DNA from: a virus
DNA: 33,289 nt
Direction: 5' to 3' (one strand)
Virus record (IMG/VR): IMGVR_UViG_3300031997_000038
Location: 1-33,289 of that record
The notes under the pieces were generated by a model that saw nothing but the letters and a program-made list of their open reading frames with translations, made no database searches and had not been told where the DNA came from. A program made the translations under genes and the position numbers. Shown here piece after piece: positions 27,905-33,289 of this stretch; position 1 is the first letter of the stretch, and each line of letters starts with the position of its first letter.

Positions 27905-28893
27905 GTTTTAAGGTTGTATCTCTCTTTGCAGGGTGTGGGGGTTCATCTACTGGTTACGTCATGGCGGGGGGGAAAGTCCTCCTTGCAGTAGAATGGGATG
28001 ATAATGCGGTTGCCACATACAAAGCGAATTATCCAGATACCCCCGTTTATCATGGAGATATTGGGAAATTATCAATAGAGGAGATCCTAAAAACAACAGG
28101 ACTTAAACCCGGCGAACTGGATATTTTAGACGGTTCACCCCCATGTCAGGGATTCAGCACGGCGGGAAAACGGGATTTTTGCGATACGAGAAACCAACTC
28201 TTTAAAGAATATGTCCGGATCCTTCAGGGACTCCACCCAAAAGTATTTGTGATGGAAAATGTTTCCGGAATGGTAAAAGGCAAAATGAAATTAATATTTG
28301 CCGAAATCCTCCGGGAACTCAAAGGATCAGGGTATCAGGTAAAAGCCCGGTTAATGAATGCAATGTATTATGGCGTTCCCCAATCCCGGCAGAGGATGAT
28401 CTTTGTTGGGGTACGGAACGATTTAGGGATTGAACCGAGCCATCCGAATCCACAGACAAGACCTATACCAGTAAAAGAGGCATGGAAAAATATAAAGAAC
28501 GAAAATTATGCCCGACCGTTGGCAACTGTGGCAACAAACGTATGGAACGCTATAAAACCCGGACAGAATGGTTCTGCATATAGACCGGGATATTATTTTG
28601 GATCTCCTAAACTCGATCCCAATAAACCATCACCAACAATGAATAAATCCCTACCCGGGATTGGGGGATTATTACACCCCATTGAAAAGAGGACCATTAC
28701 AATAGAAGAAGCAAAGCGCATTCACTCATATCCAGATTCATATATTTTCCTCGGTTCTTTTACCGATAGATATGCAAGAATCGGCAATTCCGTTCCCCCA
28801 TTACTCACCAAAGCAGTAGCAGAGCATATAGACAAAAACATCCTCCAGCGGTATAGGGACACGTTCAAGAAAGAGCCGGTGCTGATGAAATGA
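27901..28893 (+). CDS. DNA C5-cytosine methyltransferase (intact)
   Basis: ATG 27901 overlaps the preceding stop, so the upstream in-frame start at 27871 is not used. The 330-residue enzyme contains all main motifs: I FAGCGG (9-14), IV SPPCQGFS with catalytic Cys82, VI ENVSG (119-123), VIII QSRQR (161-165), and the motif IX-X region with PDSYIF and GNSVPP (about 302-307). It transfers a methyl group from S-adenosylmethionine to carbon 5 of cytosine. The target recognition region is short (about 180-250). No restriction enzyme is adjacent, so it is probably a solitary viral enzyme. The gene is more A/T-rich than its neighbours, suggesting separate acquisition. Confidence 0.95.
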   Translation: MSFKVVSLFAGCGGSSTGYVMAGGKVLLAVEWDDNAVATYKANYPDTPVYHGDIGKLSIEEILKTTGLKPGELDILDGSPPCQGFSTAGKRDFCDTRNQLFKEYVRILQGLHPKVFVMENVSGMVKGKMKLIFAEILRELKGSGYQVKARLMNAMYYGVPQSRQRMIFVGVRNDLGIEPSHPNPQTRPIPVKEAWKNIKNENYARPLATVATNVWNAIKPGQNGSAYRPGYYFGSPKLDPNKPSPTMNKSLPGIGGLLHPIEKRTITIEEAKRIHSYPDSYIFLGSFTDRYARIGNSVPPLLTKAVAEHIDKNILQRYRDTFKKEPVLMK

Positions 28894-29402
28894 CCAAAAA
28901 GAAAGACGCCGACAAACTCAAAAAAAGAGGGCGGAAATCCCTATTTGACCCGAATAAACACCCCCAACAGGTAAAAGCACTGGCAGAGCAGGGAAAGACA
29001 AACGAGCAGATCGCCGATGCGCTGAATATCAGCACTGTAACTCTCAGCTCGTGGATGAAGAATAACCCCGCTTTTCTTTGCGCCATTAAAGAAGGGAAAG
29101 CATACGCCGACGGGGAAGTAATAGACTCGTTATTTGCCCGGGCAAAAGGCGGGATAAAAATAAAGGAAATTACGGTCATCCAGAACCCCGATGGCACGAC
29201 AAGGAAGGAAATTAAGGAAAAGGAGATGCCCCCGGACGTTACCGCTCAAAAGTTCTGGTTAATGAACCGTGACCCGAAAACATGGCGGGAGAGGCAATCA
29301 CAGGAGATCACCGGGAAGGATGGCGCACCCATCAAAACCGAAACCACCCTCAACATCTCAGAGGAGGTGAAGAAACTTGTCGGAATCCTGCCCGTTAATT
29401 AG
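28890..29402 (+). CDS. Terminase small subunit
   Basis: The 170-residue protein precedes the large terminase gene. A basic N-terminus (KKDADKLKKRGRKS) leads into a helix-turn-helix, PQQVKALAEQGKTNEQIADAL followed by NISTVTLSSWMKNNPAF, which binds the packaging start site. A long helical part and a KFWLMNRDPKTWRERQ segment, typical of phage small terminases, follow. The C-terminal tail (about 145-170) likely contacts the large subunit. Start ATG 28890 overlaps the methyltransferase stop. Its end overlaps the large terminase start by 26 bases. Confidence 0.85.
   Translation: MTKKKDADKLKKRGRKSLFDPNKHPQQVKALAEQGKTNEQIADALNISTVTLSSWMKNNPAFLCAIKEGKAYADGEVIDSLFARAKGGIKIKEITVIQNPDGTTRKEIKEKEMPPDVTAQKFWLMNRDPKTWRERQSQEITGKDGAPIKTETTLNISEEVKKLVGILPVN
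29361..29370 (+). promoter_or_regulatory. Perfect Shine-Dalgarno that fixes a TTG start of terminase
   Basis: GAGGAGGTGA ends six bases before TTG 29377. GGAGGTGA is fully complementary to the usual 16S rRNA 3' end. No ATG lies at usable distance (the next in frame is 29413), so the large terminase probably begins at TTG inside the small-subunit gene. Confidence 0.75.
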
Positions 29403-30696
29403 CGCAGCACAAATGCCGTATGCCGTCCGGTATCTGGAAACCGTCCGGTGTAATAAGTATATCCCGCACGAACCGACGCCAAAACAAGCGATGTTCTTAA
29501 CCCGCGATCATATCCCGGAGATCCTCTATGGCGGTTCAGCAGGCGGCGGGAAATCAGACGCTCTCTTAATGGCAGCCCTGCAGTATGTCCACGTTCCCGG
29601 ATATGCAGCACTCTTATTGAGACGCACTTATGCGGATCTCTCATTACCCGGTGCGATCATGTCACGGTCGTTTGAATGGCTGAACGGCACGGACGCACAC
29701 TGGCATGATAAAGAGAAAACATGGTCGTTCCCGTCCGGTGCATCAGTATCGTTCGGATACCTGGACACACCCCGCGACCATTATCGATACCAGGGTTCAG
29801 AGTTCCAGTTCGTTGGATTTGATGAAGTTACCCAGTTTAAGGAAGTGCAATACCTTTACCTGCACTCACGATTACGGCGTCTGGCAGCTTCGGATATCCC
29901 GATCCGTATGCGGGCTGCCAGCAACCCGGGCGATATCGGGCACGAATGGGTAAAGGCGCGGTTCATCGCGGTAGAGAGCCGCGTTAAAGAATGTATGTTT
30001 ATCCCGGCATCCCTGTCAGATAACCCGCATCTTGACCGTGACGCTTACGTTCAATCATTAATGAAACTCGATCCCATTACCCGCGAGCAGTTACTATCCG
30101 GTAACTGGGATGTCCGGCCAGAAGGCGGGTTGTTCAAACGGGAATGGCTGAAACTTACTGATAACACGCCCCGGAATATGCAATTATGCCGGTACTGGGA
30201 TAAGGCAGCCACGGAAGGCGGCGGCGATTGGACAGCCGGCGCTCTTGTCGGTATTCACGACGGCCATGTTTACATTCTTGACGTTAAACGCACACAAAGC
30301 CGTCCGGCAGGAGTTGAATCGCTTATCCTTCAGACCGCACAGCTGGATGGGCACGAAGTCATGATCCGGATGGAACAGGAGCCGGGGAGCGCAGGGGTAG
30401 ATGTGATTGACCATTACGCCCGGCAGGTGCTCACAGGTTACAATTTCAAAGGCATCAAGAGCACGGGGTCAAAGGTAAGCAGAGCAGCGGCGTTAAGCAC
30501 GGCAGCCGAACAAGGCAATTTATTCATATTACACGGGCATTTCACAGGAGCACTTATGGACGAACTGGTATTGTTCCCGACAGAGGGGGCGCATGATGAT
30601 CAAGTGGATGCCGTCAGCGGCGGGTATAATGCGCTGGCATTGAGAACCGGCGGCCACATCCGGGCCACGGGCAGGACTATGGAGAAAAGGACATGA
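29377..30696 (+). CDS. Terminase large subunit
   Basis: The 439-residue packaging motor starts at TTG 29377, backed by a perfect ribosome-binding site. The ATPase domain has Walker A GGSAGGGKS (52-60) and Walker B FQFVGFDE (133-140). The nuclease domain (RNase H fold) shows YWDKAATEGGGDW with its first acidic residue (Asp265), then ILDVKRTQSR, and DDQVDAVSGG (407-416) with further metal ligands. It uses ATP to pump DNA into the prohead and cuts it at the end. Length is normal. It sits between small terminase and portal, the usual order, and overlaps both. Confidence 0.97.
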   Translation: MSESCPLISAAQMPYAVRYLETVRCNKYIPHEPTPKQAMFLTRDHIPEILYGGSAGGGKSDALLMAALQYVHVPGYAALLLRRTYADLSLPGAIMSRSFEWLNGTDAHWHDKEKTWSFPSGASVSFGYLDTPRDHYRYQGSEFQFVGFDEVTQFKEVQYLYLHSRLRRLAASDIPIRMRAASNPGDIGHEWVKARFIAVESRVKECMFIPASLSDNPHLDRDAYVQSLMKLDPITREQLLSGNWDVRPEGGLFKREWLKLTDNTPRNMQLCRYWDKAATEGGGDWTAGALVGIHDGHVYILDVKRTQSRPAGVESLILQTAQLDGHEVMIRMEQEPGSAGVDVIDHYARQVLTGYNFKGIKSTGSKVSRAAALSTAAEQGNLFILHGHFTGALMDELVLFPTEGAHDDQVDAVSGGYNALALRTGGHIRATGRTMEKRT

Positions 30697-32123
30697 AAAT
30701 CACAGCACTAGGACGAACATTGTCGTTATTGGAGGGCCCGACACTGGCAGCAGTCACCCGGGCTAAGGCATGGAATATGAAAGGCGGGCTGGACCTCACG
30801 CAGGACCCGAACCGCACCTTCAAGCGTATGCGGGGATTCCGCAACATCTACCTGCAAGGCGGGTATGTGGCGGAAGGCATCGACCTGTTCCCGATCTACG
30901 CTATCGGAGGGGGGTATGAGATTGAGATCGACGAGAAGATCGCGGAGAAACTCGGAATCGATGGTGAGGCCGAACAGCAGACTGTTAAGGAGTTCTTCGA
31001 GACGATCAACTTCTTTGATGTCCAATGGCAGTTGTCAGTCGATGCAGCAACCGTGCGAGACGGTGTGGCAGAGATCGTGTATGGCAGAGGACAGGCATCC
31101 ACAGTCCCGATCAACGTCATCCCCCGCCCGGCGGAATGCTTCGAGTTCACGACTAACACTACCGGCACGATTGAATCCTACGATCAGATGTATGATAACC
31201 GGGGCAACAGCATCACCAAGATCCCGCTGGAGCCGTCGCAGGTTCTGCATTACCAGTTCCTTTCCCGCCCGGATTCCCCGTATGGGATCTCGCTGATTGA
31301 ACGCACGGTGCACGATATCGGACGGGATACCAAGGTCACGGAAGCAATCACAGCCGGTATCTGCCTGCACGGGACACCGAAGTTTGTCACAACTGTGAAC
31401 GGCAACAAACCCGACACCCCAAAACTCTCCGATGAAGAATGGGCCGAACTACAGGATAGTCAGAAAGACTTCAACGCAAAGGACAATTTCCTTTATGAGG
31501 GTGACATTAAGATGGATGTCATCGACACAGCCGGGGTCCCGAATGTCCAGCAATACAGCGACGTGACGCTCATTCGTGTTGCGGCGGGTATGGGTTTCCC
31601 GGCAGAACTTATCGGAGTGCGGCAGGGCACCACCGACGCCACGGCAGTATCCCGGATCGGGGCATTCCTCAAGAAAATCAAGATCGTCCAGCGGGATATC
31701 GAAAGCCTGTGGAACCTCAACATCATCGGCAAACTCACAGCAAAACCCGGGCTTATTAAACTGAAACTCAATGACGCCTCTCCAGAAGACTTCGTACAGA
31801 TATCGGCAGCCATTGCACAGCTCAGGAGCGGGCAGAATCCGGAGAAGGTAGCGCCGTATCAGTGGTGCCGGCAGCGGTTGAATATCCCGACCAATGAAGA
31901 GCTCGGGATTGAGGAAGTGCCGGAGGATGAACCTGCACCGGACCCAAGCCAGGGATGGACTCCCGGAGCACTTGACCAATTAGTAAGACTCGATCAGGGT
32001 GTGAGGAAAGACCAAAACCCCCCTCCGGACAAGAGCGATGAGGAGATCGCCGCCACCAAGGAGATGGCCGCCGCCGCTCATGAACTCTCGCAGATCGTGA
32101 GGAAAGCAGTAAAGGAGGTATAA
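30693..32123 (+). CDS. Portal protein
   Basis: The 476-residue protein follows the terminase with ATGA overlap. It has the portal layout: an N-terminal region with LQGGYVAEGIDLFPIYAIG, a wing domain, then the stem marker ...VLHYQFLSRPDSPYGISLIE, and a stem/crown helix segment (VQRDIESLWNLNIIGKL). The motif P-x-S-P-Y-G-x-S is characteristic of portals. The C-terminus is acidic and Pro-rich (EEVPEDEPAPDPSQ) before a final helix. Twelve copies form the DNA channel at the capsid vertex. The strong AAGGAGG near its end probably serves the next gene. Confidence 0.93.
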   Translation: MKITALGRTLSLLEGPTLAAVTRAKAWNMKGGLDLTQDPNRTFKRMRGFRNIYLQGGYVAEGIDLFPIYAIGGGYEIEIDEKIAEKLGIDGEAEQQTVKEFFETINFFDVQWQLSVDAATVRDGVAEIVYGRGQASTVPINVIPRPAECFEFTTNTTGTIESYDQMYDNRGNSITKIPLEPSQVLHYQFLSRPDSPYGISLIERTVHDIGRDTKVTEAITAGICLHGTPKFVTTVNGNKPDTPKLSDEEWAELQDSQKDFNAKDNFLYEGDIKMDVIDTAGVPNVQQYSDVTLIRVAAGMGFPAELIGVRQGTTDATAVSRIGAFLKKIKIVQRDIESLWNLNIIGKLTAKPGLIKLKLNDASPEDFVQISAAIAQLRSGQNPEKVAPYQWCRQRLNIPTNEELGIEEVPEDEPAPDPSQGWTPGALDQLVRLDQGVRKDQNPPPDKSDEEIAATKEMAAAAHELSQIVRKAVKEV

Positions 32124-32124
32124 T

Positions 32125-32970
32125 ACGGCCCTCCCCCACCTCACCCGGGCGATCAACCGTTTCACCCGAGCAGCCATCGGATTACAGAAAGTCCGGGAGA
32201 AAGACCAGCTCGCCCGGGCTCACCTGCTGGATGTTGAGACATTCTTCCTGAAGCAATACGGGACCGTGATGTTCCGGTTCCAGTTCATGCAGGAGTATTT
32301 CCCGCAGCCGGCTCCGGAACCCGTGCGAGTGATGGAAGCCAAGAAGGCAATAAATCCCGCAGCACTGAAACGATGGTCGGATATCTGGGAAAGCATCGAG
32401 ACTGAGACCACCGGCACATTACAGCACACCATCAAGGCAATAGAGGGCGATGCACTCCTGAAAGGTGCTGACCAGCTCAGGACACAATTGCGATTCGATG
32501 CAAAGACCACGTTCAGCCTGAGTAACCCCCGGGCCGTGTCGTTCTTCCGCAAGACAGGCGGCTCCGTTGATTATATCAAAGGTATCCAGGCAACTACCGC
32601 AGAGAGCCTGAAGCGGGTCATCACTACGGGGCTGGATGAGGGCTGGTCCTATAACGACACCGCAAAGGAGATCCGGAAGTTATACGATGGACCGATCAGC
32701 AGGGACCGGGCGCAACTTATCGCCACGCACGAGGCAGCGCAGGCATACGAAGCGGGCAACCGGGCATTTGCGGATACTATCGTTGATGACGGGATCGAGA
32801 TGGAGAAGATGTGGACCACCTCCCACGATGACCGTGTGAGCGACGGATGTGAGGAGAACGAATCGGACGGATGGATCCCAATCGATGAGGCACATACCAG
32901 CGGTGACCAGGAACCCCCAAGGTTCCCCGGATGCCGGTGCTATGAGCAGTACAGGCAGGCGAAAGCATGA
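32125..32970 (+). CDS. MuF-type head morphogenesis protein (non-ATG start, uncertain)
   Basis: The frame containing ATG 32266 is open upstream with family-like sequence (LTRAINRFTRAAIGLQKVRE). The only well-placed ribosome-binding site is AAGGAGG at 32112-32118. Six bases after it the frame has ACG (32125), not ATG, GTG or TTG, so the true start is either ACG, a downstream CTG or GTG, or a mutated ATG. The C-terminal MuF domain is clear: DRAQLIATHEAAQAYEAGNR, MWTTSHDDRVSDGCEENESD, and PPRFPGCRCYEQ. MuF proteins work with the portal inside the head. The ATG-start version would be 234 residues. Confidence 0.8.
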   Translation, partial: TALPHLTRAINRFTRAAIGLQKVREKDQLARAHLLDVETFFLKQYGTVMFRFQFMQEYFPQPAPEPVRVMEAKKAINPAALKRWSDIWESIETETTGTLQHTIKAIEGDALLKGADQLRTQLRFDAKTTFSLSNPRAVSFFRKTGGSVDYIKGIQATTAESLKRVITTGLDEGWSYNDTAKEIRKLYDGPISRDRAQLIATHEAAQAYEAGNRAFADTIVDDGIEMEKMWTTSHDDRVSDGCEENESDGWIPIDEAHTSGDQEPPRFPGCRCYEQYRQAKA

Positions 32971-33173
32971 CAGCGAAAAAAACCACACCCAAAAAACAGG
33001 AACCGTCAGCAGAACAGCCACCGGAAGATCCGGTAGAGGAGGAGGTTTACAAACCGATGGCCGTGCCGGAACCCGATCCCATTGAACGGCTGGCAGCGCT
33101 TGAATTGAGAATGGCAGCGATGGAGAAGGCAGTCAGCCAGCACAACCGTTACCATTTCGGCAGGATGACGTGA
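32967..33173 (+). CDS. Small head-module protein, possibly scaffold-related
   Basis: A 68-residue charged protein coupled by ATGA to the MuF gene. It is rich in Lys/Pro/Glu at the start (AKKTTPKKQEPSAEQPPEDP) and has a helix (ERLAALELRMAAMEKAVSQHN) with coiled-coil features. In this position other viruses place scaffold, protease or small minor head genes. No catalytic residue is seen. Its stop overlaps GTG 33170 of the last, partial gene. Function unknown. Confidence 0.45.
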   Translation: MTAKKTTPKKQEPSAEQPPEDPVEEEVYKPMAVPEPDPIERLAALELRMAAMEKAVSQHNRYHFGRMT

Positions 33174-33289
33174 CCTTCAAACCACCTTTTACTGAAGGAG
33201 AGGTAGGGTTTATTCGGAAATTCATTGATAAATATTACCCCTCTGAATTGGCTTTTAAAATCAGTAGTTTAAATCAAAAGGGCAAACTC
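33170..33289 (+). CDS. Start of an unknown gene cut by the window end
   Basis: The frame from GTG 33170 (GTGA overlap with the previous gene) stays open to the last base, 40 codons. The visible part (PPFTEGEVGFIRKFIDKYYP) has a helix-turn-helix flavour (E-V-x-F-I-R-x-x-x-x-x-Y-P-x-x-E-L-A) as found at the start of some HNH or DNA-binding virus proteins. The bases are A/T-rich compared with the head genes. Too little is present to name it. Confidence 0.4.
   Translation, partial: MTFKPPFTEGEVGFIRKFIDKYYPSELAFKISSLNQKGKL

Noticed and set aside
1-33289. Search for integrase, DNA polymerase, helicase, endolysin or pseudomurein peptidase
   Set aside because: None of their motifs was recognised in any plausible frame; they may lie outside the window or be absent.

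Overview
The window is a fragment of a tailed dsDNA virus or provirus (Caudoviricetes, long-tailed, HK97-type head). Nearly everything reads rightward in tightly packed, ATGA- or TGATG-coupled genes. The host is most likely a methanogenic archaeon (Methanomicrobiales-like is my best guess). The archaeal signals are TATA/BRE-like boxes upstream of transcription units, a tRNA-Thr gene with no encoded CCA and a U discriminator, and an accessory gene style (short zinc-finger and ribbon-helix-helix proteins, DUF2341 adhesin) common in methanogen viruses. The host assignment is inference. No host chromosomal gene, integrase, DNA polymerase, helicase or recognisable lysis enzyme is present. Both ends cut through genes, so the genome continues beyond the window. 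The missing piece between the last partial gene and the capsid gene at position 1 probably holds the rest of the head module (protease/scaffold).

Layout. (1) 1-7000, head completion and tail: major capsid protein (5' truncated), connector proteins, HK97-gp10-like protein, tail terminator, tail tube, a tail-assembly chaperone pair joined by a -1 programmed frameshift signal, tape measure, distal tail proteins. (2) 7004-11443: distal tail, tail hub and receptor-binding-type proteins. (3) 11452-11737, the only leftward unit: tRNA-Thr(GGT), a tRNA 3'-end relic, and a ribbon-helix-helix regulator. A divergent promoter/operator region follows. (4) 11880-21329: early/accessory operons of many small proteins (ribbon-helix-helix, Cys-rich zinc-binding, ASCH, HicB-like, Bro-N antirepressor, HNH) and a C5-cytosine methyltransferase locus that is readable in two frames. 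(5) 21396-27285: a membrane protein, a structured leader or ncRNA, and an adhesion module ending in an 858-residue protein with about 28 tandem repeats of about 18-20 residues. (6) 27282-33289: ParB-like protein, second C5 methyltransferase, small and large terminase, portal, MuF-type head protein, start of the head module.

How it works together: terminase, portal and MuF protein package DNA into the HK97-fold capsid. The connector, tail tube, chaperones and tape measure build a short non-contractile tail (482-residue tape measure, roughly 70 nm at about 0.15 nm per residue). Two separate fibre/adhesin modules provide host binding. ParB-like, methyltransferase and HNH proteins probably modify DNA or protect it from host restriction. 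The ribbon-helix-helix and antirepressor proteins control expression. No stretch above 300 bases lacks a gene; the longest gap is 21909-22147, described below. The most unusual items are the dual-frame methyltransferase locus (18031-19235), the textbook frameshift signal (4340-4392), the repeat fibre, and the structured RNA region.
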